A model generated the notes under the pieces. It saw only the letters and a program-made list of their open reading frames with translations, had not been told where the DNA came from and ran no database searches. This document shows, one piece after another, positions 1 to 9,653 of a DNA stretch of 64,000 nt. Position numbers and translations under genes: made by a program. The number at the start of each line of letters is the position of its first letter. Within the stretch, counting starts at the first letter, position 1. The DNA is from Psychroserpens sp. (GTDB lineage Bacteria > Bacteroidota > Bacteroidia > Flavobacteriales > Flavobacteriaceae). The stretch spans positions 744,001-808,000 of the forward strand of contig JAEPNY010000001.1 of NCBI GenBank assembly GCA_017643165.1, given 5' to 3'.

Positions 1-947
1 TCTTCAGATGGTATGGCATTTAAATTATCTGTCACATCTTCTAATGTTTCATGATACGTTATTTCATAAGAGTCGTCTAGTTCTAGAGAATCGAAAATGC
101 AAAAAGTGTAGTCATCTAGAATGTGTTCTGATGTACCGCTATCGAGTTCAGTTTCACATACTTCGAAAATGAAGTTTTTACAGTCTGCAAAATTTGGATC
201 GCAACGTTGGTTTAAGACAAGTTCTCGTTCGCCATTGACTAATAGAAGCGAGTTTTCATCAATATATTGAACGGTCCAATCATAATTAAAAAATTCAGTT
301 ATCTCAATGTCATCAATTAAATTGATATTGAGATGAAGTTCATTTTCGATAATTAAAGGAGACCAGGATCCACTCAATAGAATGCCGTCTATATTTAAGG
401 TTGTAAAACCATTAGATTCTTGGAAAATTCCTCCTAAGTAGGGGTTGTCAAAATTATAACTATATCCAATTTTCCAGACACAGTTTTGAATTAACTGATT
501 GCATTCAAAAATTAACTCTTCGTTTAAGCAAAGATCTATAGCTGCTTTTAGTTCTTCTTTATTTTCTATGACGAGTTCTTCACCTGTATCCAAAGTACTT
601 GTGATCGGAAAACTTACACTGATCGAATAATCAACTTCTAAATTTTCAAGTATATCACTGAATTGTTCATCATCAAGAACTAAGTTGGTTGATAAGAATT
701 CATTTGTATTGTCAAAGACAAATATTGTGAGTGGATAAATAAAATCTATACATGCAATTGTTTTGTCTGGTCGTACATCATCACTGGTAATATCTTGTAA
801 ATTTTTAAATAGGTCAGAATCAGAAGGAATGATTTCAGTTAATTCACCATTCGGGTTGTTGCCCAAGTTATCATCTTCGTCATATGCACATGATGCTAAA
901 GTCAGAACAAATAATAGGAAGAAAAATTGAAAAATAGAAGATTTCAT
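1..947 (-). CDS. Secreted lipoprotein of unknown function, C-terminus beyond the left edge
   Basis: An open frame of 315 codons runs without a stop from an ATG at 947 to the left edge, so only the N-terminal part is visible. It starts with a lipoprotein signal peptide: Lys-3 charge, a Phe/Leu-rich core, and Cys-23 preceded by Leu-Ala-Ser. An Asp/Asn-rich linker follows. The rest is acidic and beta-rich with several Cys. The last visible residues (ITYHETLEDVTDN) resemble the ITYHET-type modules repeated in large flavobacterial surface proteins, so the full protein may be long. Function is not recognised. The start is supported by the complete signal peptide directly after the ATG. Confidence 0.8.
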   Translation of the reverse strand, partial: MKSSIFQFFFLLFVLTLASCAYDEDDNLGNNPNGELTEIIPSDSDLFKNLQDITSDDVRPDKTIACIDFIYPLTIFVFDNTNEFLSTNLVLDDEQFSDILENLEVDYSISVSFPITSTLDTGEELVIENKEELKAAIDLCLNEELIFECNQLIQNCVWKIGYSYNFDNPYLGGIFQESNGFTTLNIDGILLSGSWSPLIIENELHLNINLIDDIEITEFFNYDWTVQYIDENSLLLVNGERELVLNQRCDPNFADCKNFIFEVCETELDSGTSEHILDDYTFCIFDSLELDDSYEITYHETLEDVTDNLNAIPSE

Positions 948-1032
948 AATAGCTGTTTATTGATAGATACTGAATTAAGTTAAAGGTTGCGTTTGTCATC
1001 TTACATTTTCATGATCACAGAAATGATATTAT

Positions 1033-1062
1033 AAAAAAAACCCATCACAAAGCGATGGGTTT
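1033..1062 (-). terminator. Intrinsic terminator of pnp
   Basis: A 9-bp stem (AAACCCATC / GATGGGTTT) with a 7-nt loop lies just past the pnp stop. On the minus strand it is followed by a run of eight T. Confidence 0.9.
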
Positions 1063-1082
1063 CTATTATACTAAGCGATCTT

Positions 1083-3320
1083 TTAATCGTCTTTTCTATC
1101 GTTTCTAGGTTTACGATCATCGCGTCTGTTATCACGATTACGATTATCTCTTCCACGATTGTCACGTCCGCGATTATTATCGCGCTTTGGTGGTTGCCAA
1201 CCTTCTGGTTTTGGTAAGATTGCTTTACGAGAAACTTTCTCTTTTCGGGTTCTCTGATCAATACCAAAGTATTTGACATCAAAAACATCTCCCATATTGA
1301 CCACATCAGAAACATTTTCAGTGCGTTCCCAAGCTAATTCGCTTACGTGAAGTAGTACTTCATTTCCTGGAGCTTCTGTGTACTCAACAACAGCACCAAA
1401 ATCTAACATTTTAATTACCTTAACTTCGTAAACACTGCCAACTTCAGGTTTAAACATTAAAGCATCGATTTTCGCTTCAACTGCGGCAATTCCTTCAGGA
1501 CCAACACCAAGAATTTCAACAATTCCTTCTTCAGTAACTGGATCTTCATTGATCACAATCGTCGTATCAGTTTCTTTCTGTAATTCTTGAATCACTTTTC
1601 CTCCTGGACCTATTAACGCACCAATAAATTCATTTGGAATACGTCTTGTAATCATAACTGGAGCGTGATCTTTTACTTCTGCATTAGGAGCTTCAATAGT
1701 ATCAGTAAGTTTACTTAAGATATGTAAACGTCCATCTCTAGCTTGCATTAATGCTTTTACCAGGATTTCATATGAAAGTCCTTTAATCTTGATATCCATT
1801 TGAGTAGCTGTAATACCATCGGCAGTACCTGTCACTTTAAAGTCCATATCACCAAGGTGATCTTCATCTCCCAAAATATCAGATAGTACGGCGTACTTAT
1901 CACCATCAGAAATCAATCCCATAGCGATACCAGAAACAGGTTTTTTCAATTGAACTCCTGCATCCATTAAAGCCATCGTACCGGAACAAACGGTTGCCAT
2001 TGACGATGAACCATTAGATTCTAATACTTCAGATACCACACGCACAGTGTATGGACAATCTTCAGGAACCATTCCTTTTAAAGCACGTTGTGCTAAGTTA
2101 CCATGTCCTACTTCTCTACGGGATGTACCACGAATTGGTCGTGCCTCTCCCGTTGAAAAAGGAGGAAAGTTATAATGTAGATAGAAGCGTTCTTCACCTT
2201 CATAAGATGGCATATCAATCATGTTTGCATCTCTCGACGTACCTAATGTAACCGTAGCTAAAGCCTGAGTTTCTCCACGAGTAAAAATTGCCGAACCATG
2301 AGTAGATGGTAAATAATCCACTTCACACCATATTGGTCTGATATCTGTTGTTTGTCGTCCATCTAAACGTAAACCTTCATTTAAAGTTAGGTTTCTAATG
2401 GCTTCTTTTTGAGCTTTTGCTACATATTTATGAATCAGTTTTCCTAATTCGTCTTGTTCTTCTTCTGAAAATGATTCGAAAACTTCTTCTTTTAATTCAC
2501 TAAACGCTTGTCCGCGTTCGTGCTTAGCAGATCCAGCTTTAGCAATGGCATAGGTCTTATCATAAACCATATCATGAATCTTCTTTGCAAGATCTTCATC
2601 TTCCACTTCCGGATCATATTCACGAGTTTCTTTCTTACCGAATGCTTCTGCTAATTTTAACTGCGCATCAACTTGGACCTTTATAGCGTCGTGTGCCGCC
2701 TTTATTGCGTCAACCATTTCCTCCTCAGATATTTCATCCATTTCACCTTCTACCATCATTACTGAATCTGCAGAAGCACCGATCATCATATCGATGTCTG
2801 ATTCTTCCAGTTGTGCAAAAGAAGGGTTAATGATAAATTCGCCATTAACACGAGCAACTCTTACTTCCGAGATCGCAGTTTCGAAAGGAATGTCAGAAAG
2901 TTGGATAGCAGCCGATGCCGCAAGTCCAGCCATAGCATCTGGCATCACCTCTGGATCGTGAGACATTAATTGGATCATCACTTGTGTTTCAGCGTGATAA
3001 TCTTTTGGGAATAATGGACGAAGACATCTGTCTACTAATCGCATCGTTAATACTTCACCGTCGCTTGGTCTTGCTTCTCTTTTGAAGAATCCACCAGGAT
3101 AACGACCTGCAGCGGCAAATTTTTCTCTGTAGTCTACCGTAAGCGGTAAAAAGTCTACATCTGCTTGATGATAATTGGAAACAACTGTACATAATAACAT
3201 ACATTTCCCAGATTGCACCACAACGCTACCGTGAGCTTGTTTTGCTAATTTTCCAGTTTCGATAGAAATCTCTCTACCGTCGCCTAGGTCAATGACCTCT
3301 TTAAATGTTTTTGGAATCAT
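1083..3320 (-). CDS. pnp: Polyribonucleotide nucleotidyltransferase (PNPase)
   Basis: PNPase is a 3'-to-5' phosphorolytic exoribonuclease of mRNA decay. The 745-residue protein has the full family order: first RNase PH domain (about 14-145), helical linker, second RNase PH domain (about 330-540, with RLDGR and the DHLGDMDFK active-site segment), KH domain with the GPGG loop near 575, and S1 domain near 635-700. The last 35 or so residues form a low-complexity Arg/Asp/Asn tail of RDN repeats, likely a flexible RNA-binding extension. It lies downstream of rpsO in the common rpsO-pnp order, but rpsO has its own terminator, so some pnp transcription probably starts in the 197-base gap. The start ATG opens the conserved N-terminus. 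Confidence 0.98.
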   Translation of the reverse strand: MIPKTFKEVIDLGDGREISIETGKLAKQAHGSVVVQSGKCMLLCTVVSNYHQADVDFLPLTVDYREKFAAAGRYPGGFFKREARPSDGEVLTMRLVDRCLRPLFPKDYHAETQVMIQLMSHDPEVMPDAMAGLAASAAIQLSDIPFETAISEVRVARVNGEFIINPSFAQLEESDIDMMIGASADSVMMVEGEMDEISEEEMVDAIKAAHDAIKVQVDAQLKLAEAFGKKETREYDPEVEDEDLAKKIHDMVYDKTYAIAKAGSAKHERGQAFSELKEEVFESFSEEEQDELGKLIHKYVAKAQKEAIRNLTLNEGLRLDGRQTTDIRPIWCEVDYLPSTHGSAIFTRGETQALATVTLGTSRDANMIDMPSYEGEERFYLHYNFPPFSTGEARPIRGTSRREVGHGNLAQRALKGMVPEDCPYTVRVVSEVLESNGSSSMATVCSGTMALMDAGVQLKKPVSGIAMGLISDGDKYAVLSDILGDEDHLGDMDFKVTGTADGITATQMDIKIKGLSYEILVKALMQARDGRLHILSKLTDTIEAPNAEVKDHAPVMITRRIPNEFIGALIGPGGKVIQELQKETDTTIVINEDPVTEEGIVEILGVGPEGIAAVEAKIDALMFKPEVGSVYEVKVIKMLDFGAVVEYTEAPGNEVLLHVSELAWERTENVSDVVNMGDVFDVKYFGIDQRTRKEKVSRKAILPKPEGWQPPKRDNNRGRDNRGRDNRNRDNRRDDRKPRNDRKDD

Positions 3321-3488
3321 AATTTTTTATTCTAGCACCAGACATTAAAAAGCATGTCAGTGCGGTGTTAAACAATGGTCGTTGTGTTGTTGTAGTGTAG
3401 TTGTTTGACATTATTAATGTCATGACCAATGAAAAACTGTAATGCGCTTCTTAGTAACGATTTTTATACTCTATCGCAGGAGTTATAT

Positions 3489-3513
3489 AAAAAAAGAGGC
3501 ACGAAGCCTCTTT
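3489..3513 (-). terminator. Intrinsic terminator of rpsO
   Basis: Stem AAAGAGGC / GCCTCTTT with a 5-nt loop, followed on the minus strand by a T run. It lies four bases past the rpsO stop and separates rpsO from pnp. Confidence 0.9.
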
Positions 3514-3517
3514 GATA

Positions 3518-3787
3518 TTATTTTCTTAATCCTAATTCTTTAACTATCGCACGATATCTCATGATATCTTTCTTAGTTAAGTAATCAAGTAATGCACGAC
3601 GCTTACCTACTAATTTTACTAGTGAACGCTCAGTGTTAAAATCTTTACGATTCTTTTTTAAGTGTTCAGTTAAGTGGTTAATTCTGTAAGTGAACAAAGC
3701 AATTTGTCCTTCTGCAGAACCTGTGTCCTTTGCATCTTTGCCATGTTTTTTAAAGATGGCTTCTTTTTCTTTTTGATCTAAATACAT
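3518..3787 (-). CDS. rpsO: 30S ribosomal protein S15
   Basis: S15 is a primary 16S rRNA-binding protein that helps organise the central domain of the small subunit. The 89-residue product has the usual family length and the conserved TGSAEGQIALFTYRI and HLKKNRKD segments, ending in RYRAIVKELGLRK. I chose the ATG at 3787. The frame stays open upstream to 3838, but those 17 codons are not conserved, and the promoter at 3843-3850 places transcription initiation close to 3838, which makes that region the 5' leader. Confidence 0.97.
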   Translation of the reverse strand: MYLDQKEKEAIFKKHGKDAKDTGSAEGQIALFTYRINHLTEHLKKNRKDFNTERSLVKLVGKRRALLDYLTKKDIMRYRAIVKELGLRK

Positions 3788-3842
3788 GCTAATATTATTG
3801 TAAATGATTGTTATGTACGTTGAAAGTCTTTCTTTCAAGCGG

Positions 3843-3850
3843 CAAATATA
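3843..3850 (-). promoter_or_regulatory. Bacteroidota -7 promoter element for rpsO
   Basis: On the minus strand this reads TATATTTG, a match to the TAnnTTTG consensus of the Bacteroidota primary sigma factor. It gives an untranslated leader of about 50 nt before the ATG at 3787. Confidence 0.6.
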
Positions 3851-3968
3851 ACAATTTTTAGTGATTTACAACTAATTAGCCATTCGTTTTAAAATTTTTT
3901 ATGACTCCAATTAAACGTTTTCAAGTTGTAAGGGTCTTAACATCATATTAACATTAAAATTAGCAATT

Positions 3969-4856
3969 ATGAATTTATTTAATCAGGTATTCAATTTCGC
4001 CAACACAAGTCGATTGAATATTAGCGTATCAAAAATGATGTTAGCCTCGGCTATTTTTGGTTTAGCATTTACAAGTTGTAGCGATGAGGAAACTGTTGCG
4101 CCACTTGAAGAACAAACAACGGAAATTTCAGAAGTTGCATTATCTTCAGAAATAGATACGGCAGCAAATGTTATTGGTGATGTGATCATTAGTGCGTATG
4201 AAGCCCAAGAATCAGATGAACTTGGTCGTATGGCCTCCTCAGATTCGGGAATTCCGTCATGTGTCACAATTACTTTGGTAGCAGAACAAAATTACAGACA
4301 ACTTACTTTAGACTTTGGTGAAGAAGGTTGTTTGGTGAATGGACATTTACTAAGAGGTCAGATTGTAATGTCTTACACAAGAAATCCGGAAGCGCAACAA
4401 GTATTATTAACGTATGATCTTATTGATTTTTATTTCAATGCTAAAAATGTCATCGGAAGCAAAACACTATTAAAAGAGTTATCGAATGAGAATGGTAATC
4501 CACAATTTACCCATACGTTAGATTTGACAGTGATTTGGCCAAATGGTGCTCAGGCAAGTCGAGAAGGATTGCGCATAAGAGAGTGGGTTGAAGGTTTTGG
4601 TAGTGGTATATTCAGTGACAATGTATTTGAAGTGACTGGAAATTGGACAACTACTTTTGTTAATGGTAATGAACATACCTATACAGTAGTTACACCTTTA
4701 CGTCGTGAAGTAATTTGCTTGTACTTCGTAAGTGGTAGTGTGGATGTTCAGCGAACCAACTTTGGAGGAACTTTTGATTATGGTGAAGGTGATTGCGATA
4801 ACGCTGCCACGTTTACTTTTAACAACGGAACTGAAGTTGATATTACACTTAATTAA
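3969..4856 (+). CDS. Secreted lipoprotein, function unknown
   Basis: A 295-residue protein with a long N-region, a hydrophobic segment and a lipobox ending at Cys-37 (FTSC), followed by an acidic Glu/Thr-rich linker typical of outer-membrane lipoproteins. The remainder looks beta-rich with few Cys (CVTI, GEEGC, REVICLYF, GDCDNAATF), suggesting a disulfide-stabilised exported domain. I do not recognise the family beyond Bacteroidota lipoproteins. An ATG at 4035 within the SKMM segment would give a more typical short signal peptide, so the start is uncertain. It is a single-gene unit between rpsO and accD, ending at a shared terminator. Confidence 0.8.
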   Translation: MNLFNQVFNFANTSRLNISVSKMMLASAIFGLAFTSCSDEETVAPLEEQTTEISEVALSSEIDTAANVIGDVIISAYEAQESDELGRMASSDSGIPSCVTITLVAEQNYRQLTLDFGEEGCLVNGHLLRGQIVMSYTRNPEAQQVLLTYDLIDFYFNAKNVIGSKTLLKELSNENGNPQFTHTLDLTVIWPNGAQASREGLRIREWVEGFGSGIFSDNVFEVTGNWTTTFVNGNEHTYTVVTPLRREVICLYFVSGSVDVQRTNFGGTFDYGEGDCDNAATFTFNNGTEVDITLN

Positions 4857-4873
4857 TTTTTAGTGAGTTAATC

Positions 4874-4903
4874 AAAAAAGCGAGCCAAATGGCTCGCTTT
4901 TTT
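4874..4903. terminator. Bidirectional terminator between the lipoprotein gene and accD
   Basis: Stem AAAAAAGCGAGCC / GGCTCGCTTTTTT with a 4-nt loop (aaat). T runs occur in both directions, so it serves the plus-strand lipoprotein gene and the minus-strand fbaA-accD unit. Confidence 0.93.
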
Positions 4904-5761
4904 TTATGCTCTTAACGGCTGATTTGTGATCAGATCGATATATTGGTTGATCTTATCTTTAAGATCTCTACGATGTGAGATGAAATCTAAGAATCCATGT
5001 TCTAATAAAAATTCTGAAGTTTGGAATCCTTCTGGTAGGTCTTGGCCAGTTGTATCTTTTACGACTCGCGGTCCAGCGAAACCAATTAAGGCACCTGGCT
5101 CACTAATATTTATATCACCTAACATAGCAAATGACGCTGTTGTTCCTCCAGTAGTTGGATCTGTACATAATGAAATATAAGGAATCTTCTTTTCAGCTAA
5201 TTGCGCTAATCTGGCAGATGTTTTAGCCAATTGCATTAATGACAAAGCCGCTTCCATCATACGCGCACCTCCAGATTTAGAAATGATCATGAATGGAATC
5301 TTTTTCTTCAGAGAATATTCGGCAGCCCTTGCAATTTTCTCACCTACAACACTTCCCATAGATCCTCCAATAAAAGAGAAATCCATACAGGCGATAACCA
5401 AATCTTTACCTTTAGATTTACCTACGGCAGTTCTAACGGCATCTGTCAGTTTGGTCTTTTCTTGAGCAGCCTTTAAGCGATCGGGATATTTTTTTGTATC
5501 CTCAAATTTAAGTGGATCCTTAGAAGTCAAGTTGGCATCTAACTCTTTGAATTCATTGTCATCAAATAAGATCTCAAAGTATTCTCTACTTCCAATTCTA
5601 ACGTGATAGCCATCTTCTGGACTTACATAAAAATTTTGTTCAAGCTCTTTTGTGTCGACAATTTTTCCAGTTGGAGATTTGTACCAAAGCCCTTTGGGCG
5701 TGTCTTTTTTCTCCTCTGTAGAGGTTTGAATCCCTTTATCTTTTCTTTTAAACCAAGACAT
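4904..5761 (-). CDS. accD: Acetyl-CoA carboxylase carboxyltransferase subunit beta
   Basis: AccD pairs with AccA to transfer carboxyl from carboxybiotin to acetyl-CoA in fatty-acid synthesis. The 285-residue protein has the crotonase-type carboxyltransferase core with [47 protein letters not shown] and the GFAGPRVV segment. The N-terminal zinc ribbon found in Escherichia coli AccD (CxxC...CxxC) is present in outline, but its four Cys positions read Ser-29, Thr-31, Ser-47 and Asp-50, so it should not bind zinc. It follows fbaA by 36 bases on the same strand and shares its terminator with the opposite gene. Confidence 0.95.
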   Translation of the reverse strand: MSWFKRKDKGIQTSTEEKKDTPKGLWYKSPTGKIVDTKELEQNFYVSPEDGYHVRIGSREYFEILFDDNEFKELDANLTSKDPLKFEDTKKYPDRLKAAQEKTKLTDAVRTAVGKSKGKDLVIACMDFSFIGGSMGSVVGEKIARAAEYSLKKKIPFMIISKSGGARMMEAALSLMQLAKTSARLAQLAEKKIPYISLCTDPTTGGTTASFAMLGDINISEPGALIGFAGPRVVKDTTGQDLPEGFQTSEFLLEHGFLDFISHRRDLKDKINQYIDLITNQPLRA

Positions 5762-5797
5762 TAAATCGTGTTTTAATTAGTAGTTAGTGATGCAAAT

Positions 5798-6865
5798 TTA
5801 TAAAGTATTTACATTATTAAGGTCTTCAAATGCCTTTTTTAATCGTTCTACGAATGCATCTTCTCCTTTTCTCAACCAAACACGAGGGTCATAATACTTT
5901 TTATTTGGGATATCATCTCCATCAGGATTGCCAATTTGAGCTTTCAGATATTCCGACTTGTCATCCATATAATTTCGAACACCACTCATAAAAGCATACT
6001 GCATGTCGGTATCAATATTCATTTTGATAACACCATAACCAATAGCTTCTCTAATTTCTTCTAGTGTAGAACCAGAACCACCATGGAATACAAAATCAAT
6101 ATGGTTGTGAGGTAAGTTGTATTTTTTAGTAATATATTCTTGAGAATTTTTAAGAATTTTAGGAGTCAATTTGACGTTTCCTGGCTTGTATACACCATGA
6201 ACATTTCCAAAAGCGGCAGCAACGGTAAATTGATCACTCACTTTACTTAATTCTTCGTAAGCATAAGCCACTTCTTCAGGTTGCGTATATAATTTTGAAT
6301 CATCAACATCGGTATTATCAACACCGTCTTCTTCTCCACCGGTAATACCAAGCTCAATTTCAAGCGTCATTCCCATCTTACTCATGCGCTCTAGGTATTG
6401 TTTGCAGATTTCTATGTTTTCTTCAATAGGTTCTTCAGAAAGATCAATCATATGCGAACTATAAAGCGACTTACCTGTCTCTTTAAAGTGTTGCTCACTG
6501 GCATCCAATAAGCCATCAATCCAAGGGAGTAATTTTTTAGCGCAATGATCCGTGTGTAAGATTACAGGAACACCATAGGCTTCTGCCATCAAGTGTACAT
6601 GTTTCGCACCAGCAATGGATCCAGCAATGGCTGCTTTTTGATCTTCATTACTCAAACCTTTTCCAGCATTGAATTGTGCACCACCATTTGAAAATTGAAT
6701 TATTACCGGAGCATTTAGTGACTTTGCTGTTTCTAATACCCCATTTATGGTATTAGAACCAATAACGTTAACCGCAGGTAATGCAAATCCTTTTTCTTTA
6801 GCAAGTTTAAAAATTTCTTGAACTTCTCGTCCTGTAGCAACGCCAGGTTTTATATTATGACTCAT
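5798..6865 (-). CDS. fbaA: Class II fructose-bisphosphate aldolase
   Basis: This is the zinc-dependent aldolase that interconverts fructose 1,6-bisphosphate with dihydroxyacetone phosphate and glyceraldehyde 3-phosphate. At 355 residues it matches the class IIA (FbaA) length. Visible motifs are the HTDHCAKK segment with catalytic Asp and a metal-binding His, ELGITGGEEDGVDN, HGGSGS for the phosphate, and KMNIDTDMQ. It is the first gene of a two-gene unit with accD. Confidence 0.97.
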   Translation of the reverse strand: MSHNIKPGVATGREVQEIFKLAKEKGFALPAVNVIGSNTINGVLETAKSLNAPVIIQFSNGGAQFNAGKGLSNEDQKAAIAGSIAGAKHVHLMAEAYGVPVILHTDHCAKKLLPWIDGLLDASEQHFKETGKSLYSSHMIDLSEEPIEENIEICKQYLERMSKMGMTLEIELGITGGEEDGVDNTDVDDSKLYTQPEEVAYAYEELSKVSDQFTVAAAFGNVHGVYKPGNVKLTPKILKNSQEYITKKYNLPHNHIDFVFHGGSGSTLEEIREAIGYGVIKMNIDTDMQYAFMSGVRNYMDDKSEYLKAQIGNPDGDDIPNKKYYDPRVWLRKGEDAFVERLKKAFEDLNNVNTL

Positions 6866-6892
6866 GACTTATTTAAGTTGAAAATTAAAACT

Positions 6893-6900
6893 CAAAAATA
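6893..6900 (-). promoter_or_regulatory. Bacteroidota -7 promoter element for fbaA-accD
   Basis: Minus strand TATTTTTG, a TAnnTTTG match, 28 bases before the fbaA ATG. Confidence 0.5.
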
Positions 6901-6994
6901 AGTAAAATTTGAAGAATATATTCGTTTTTTAATAGAATGAAACGAATAAAAACTAGCGCAATCGTTATCGTTTGATCAAAGAAAATATAATTGA

Positions 6995-9523
6995 TTAGAA
7001 TGGATAGTTTACTCCAATATTATAAACGGCATTGCTAAAGTTATAATCTTTAAACCATCGCGTACCTAAAGGTCGTGAAGGATCGTAAGTTCTGAAGCCA
7101 ATATCACCTCTTAGAACAAAGAATCCAAAATCATATCTAAGTCCAAAACCGGAACCAACTGCCATATCCTCTAATGATTGGAATCCATCGAATGTAGCAC
7201 GATCATCCTCTACATTGTCGAATACATTCCAAATGTTTCCAGCGTCTACAAAAAGGGCACCATTAAGACGACCTAGTATATTGAAACGTTGTTCGGCACT
7301 CAACGTAATCTTGAAATTGGCTTCATTGAATTCGTTAGTTGAAAATGAGCTTCCTGGACCTAAGTTATAGGCAGTCCAAGCTCGAATGTCATTTGGTCCT
7401 CCAGCAAAGAAACTCTCTGCAAATGGAATGTTGTTAGAATTTCCGTAGGGTATAGCAATTCCAAAATAACTTCTTACAGCTAAAACATTTTTACGACCTA
7501 AATCCCAATGTTTAACATAATCTACTTCTGTTTTTACATATTGCGAAAATGGGACGCCAAAAACCTCATAGCGGCCGTCATCATTTCGCGGTAAATTGAA
7601 GGCTCTAGAAATATTTGATAACAAATTACCAGCGACCTCTAGTCGAAGCCGGATAATGGAAAAGTCATTGTCAAATAAACTTTCTCTTCGATTCTTTACA
7701 TAATTGAAGCTAGAAGAAAAGATCAAGTTATTTTCAGTTAGTCGATCTTTACGCTGACTAATGTTATTCACATCAATATAATCATCATCTTGTGGTGTTA
7801 AAACAGTGTCGCCAGAAAGCACGTCATTTATAAATGTATCGGCACCAGTAGGAATGGAGAGGTTGGTGTCATCAGCTATGTAATCGATGTTTTGTGCAAT
7901 TTGATTTAAACGATCAAAGGAATTTTGATAAACCCCAAAATAGTTATCTGTATTGAGATTTTTTACGAACTGGACGTTAAACAAATCTAGATTATTAGTG
8001 ACTTTTGTTGACGGGAACCAATTATAATTCACAGAACCTGTAAATGCTTGTTTGTCTAATCCGATATTACGCTGACTGGTCCAGTTTAAACTCACTCTCG
8101 TACTGGGAGACATGTATTTAGGAATAATACGATCTGTATTGAATGGTAAGAAGAACCTTGGAATACTTAATCGTAGATTACCACCAAGCTCATTGATGTC
8201 AAAAAACTGATCTTTACTATCAGAAGCGTCACGTGACGAACCTATAGCCGCTAATCCAGAAATTTCAAGCGTTTCGGCGCCTCTAAAAATATTCCTTATA
8301 ACTAGACCTGCACTTGCTGCAAATCCAACAGTTTGAATATTACTTTGAGATATTTCGAAACTTCCGGTAAGTTCAAATTTCTTCCGTGGGACTAAAAATA
8401 CATTGGCTGTGAGTGTCGTGTCTGCTTCGTTTTCAACATATTCTATCCGTGGATATCGAAAGGCTCTCAACTCACTTAAATATCTATAGGTACGTGTTCT
8501 GTCGATATCACGAAATAAATCACCTTTGTGTATAAAGACCGCATCTGTAATCGCCTTTGGTCTATACTTAAGTTCATCAAAACTGTACAGGTTATAATCT
8601 TGATACGCTATTGAATCTGATATCCTAGCATTCCTGTTTTCGTTTTTGAAATCTGTAAAGATGTTCACTTCTTTGATTCTATAGATCTTAAATGGCTCTC
8701 TGGTAATAGAATCTTCTTCTCTTACGGCGCGATCTGCAATGTATAATTCGGTATTAATTTTCTTATTTGTATTGATGGTATCTAAATCAAAAGTGATATA
8801 ATCTTGACCAAAATGATAAAATCCAAGGTTACGCAAGCGTTCGGTTAACCTATCGCGTTCGGCCGAAAAATTTGCTTCATCGTATTGTTCTCCGCTAACG
8901 ACTAATGACTTGCTTTTTAATTGATTCTGATAAATAGAATCCATTACAGGCGTCTTTATAAAAGTAGAAATGCTATCTAATATATAAGGATCGCCTGTTT
9001 TTACATTGTACGTAACTCGTGCACGCTTTGTGCTATCCTTTTGGGCATCGAAAGATGTTTCAACATCAAACCATCCTTTACTGAAATAGTATTTTTTTAA
9101 GGCTGTTGCAGTTCGCTCTGCTCTTGATTCATCAAAAATAGCAGGTGCTTCTCCTGTTTTTATAAGCCATTCATTAAAGTTCTTCTTAGATCTTACCCAA
9201 GCATTATATTGCTTAACAGATAGGAGTTTTTTTGCGCCTGTATTTGGGTCATCAGGATTGTAGTAGCGTGCTGTTAAAATAGAATCTATATTCGGTCTGG
9301 CTAAATTATAGATATGCAGTCTCAATGGAATTCCTAGTAGTTTTCCATTCGGTTTTTGTAACACAAGGTCATTGATGATTTCAGTACTATTTTTTTTGTC
9401 GTTAACCAGAACCGTATTAGAGATTAAGAGATGCTCGTCTTCTTTAACTCGCTTCATAACGTCACATGACATGATATTCAATGTCAATAGCAATAACAGA
9501 ATTTTAAAAAAGCGAAATTTCAA
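6995..9523 (-). CDS. tamL: TamL-type outer-membrane assembly lipoprotein (Omp85 family)
   Basis: TamL is the Bacteroidota lipoprotein form of the TamA/BamA translocation and assembly proteins. The 842-residue protein begins with a lipoprotein signal whose lipobox ends at Cys-20 (NIMSC), followed by VMKRVKEDEHLL. Next come periplasmic POTRA-like repeats (about 30-400), then a C-terminal 16-strand-type barrel with the conserved FFAGGPNDIRAW segment near 700, GLRYDFGFFVLRGDIGF, and a terminal aromatic residue (NYPF). The start codon is TTG at 9523: it opens directly onto the signal peptide, and a TAA lies in frame a few codons upstream. It is transcribed divergently from the TrmH-family gene. 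A BamA role is less likely because of the lipobox. Confidence 0.9.
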   Translation of the reverse strand: MKFRFFKILLLLLTLNIMSCDVMKRVKEDEHLLISNTVLVNDKKNSTEIINDLVLQKPNGKLLGIPLRLHIYNLARPNIDSILTARYYNPDDPNTGAKKLLSVKQYNAWVRSKKNFNEWLIKTGEAPAIFDESRAERTATALKKYYFSKGWFDVETSFDAQKDSTKRARVTYNVKTGDPYILDSISTFIKTPVMDSIYQNQLKSKSLVVSGEQYDEANFSAERDRLTERLRNLGFYHFGQDYITFDLDTINTNKKINTELYIADRAVREEDSITREPFKIYRIKEVNIFTDFKNENRNARISDSIAYQDYNLYSFDELKYRPKAITDAVFIHKGDLFRDIDRTRTYRYLSELRAFRYPRIEYVENEADTTLTANVFLVPRKKFELTGSFEISQSNIQTVGFAASAGLVIRNIFRGAETLEISGLAAIGSSRDASDSKDQFFDINELGGNLRLSIPRFFLPFNTDRIIPKYMSPSTRVSLNWTSQRNIGLDKQAFTGSVNYNWFPSTKVTNNLDLFNVQFVKNLNTDNYFGVYQNSFDRLNQIAQNIDYIADDTNLSIPTGADTFINDVLSGDTVLTPQDDDYIDVNNISQRKDRLTENNLIFSSSFNYVKNRRESLFDNDFSIIRLRLEVAGNLLSNISRAFNLPRNDDGRYEVFGVPFSQYVKTEVDYVKHWDLGRKNVLAVRSYFGIAIPYGNSNNIPFAESFFAGGPNDIRAWTAYNLGPGSSFSTNEFNEANFKITLSAEQRFNILGRLNGALFVDAGNIWNVFDNVEDDRATFDGFQSLEDMAVGSGFGLRYDFGFFVLRGDIGFRTYDPSRPLGTRWFKDYNFSNAVYNIGVNYPF

Positions 9524-9553
9524 GAATGAACAGATTTACGTTAAGGTTCTAAC

Positions 9554-9561
9554 CAAATTTA
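9554..9561 (-). promoter_or_regulatory. Bacteroidota -7 promoter element for tamL
   Basis: Minus strand TAAATTTG, a TAnnTTTG match, leaving a leader of about 26 nt before the TTG start at 9523. Confidence 0.5.
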
Positions 9562-9653
9562 CAGTTTTATTGTCTTCATATATAACAAAGAATGCGCCAA
9601 AATAGTTTACTTTGTATTTCTTAAGTGACCTTAACAAAAGTAAATAGATTTTA

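Noticed and set aside
1001-1315. A 104-codon minus-strand frame overlapping the end of pnp
   Set aside because: It lies in another frame of the pnp tail and terminator, with a biased composition and no start signal. pnp is certain.
3788-3838. Extension of S15 by 17 residues upstream
   Set aside because: The extension is not like S15, and the promoter at 3843-3850 puts the transcription start at its beginning.
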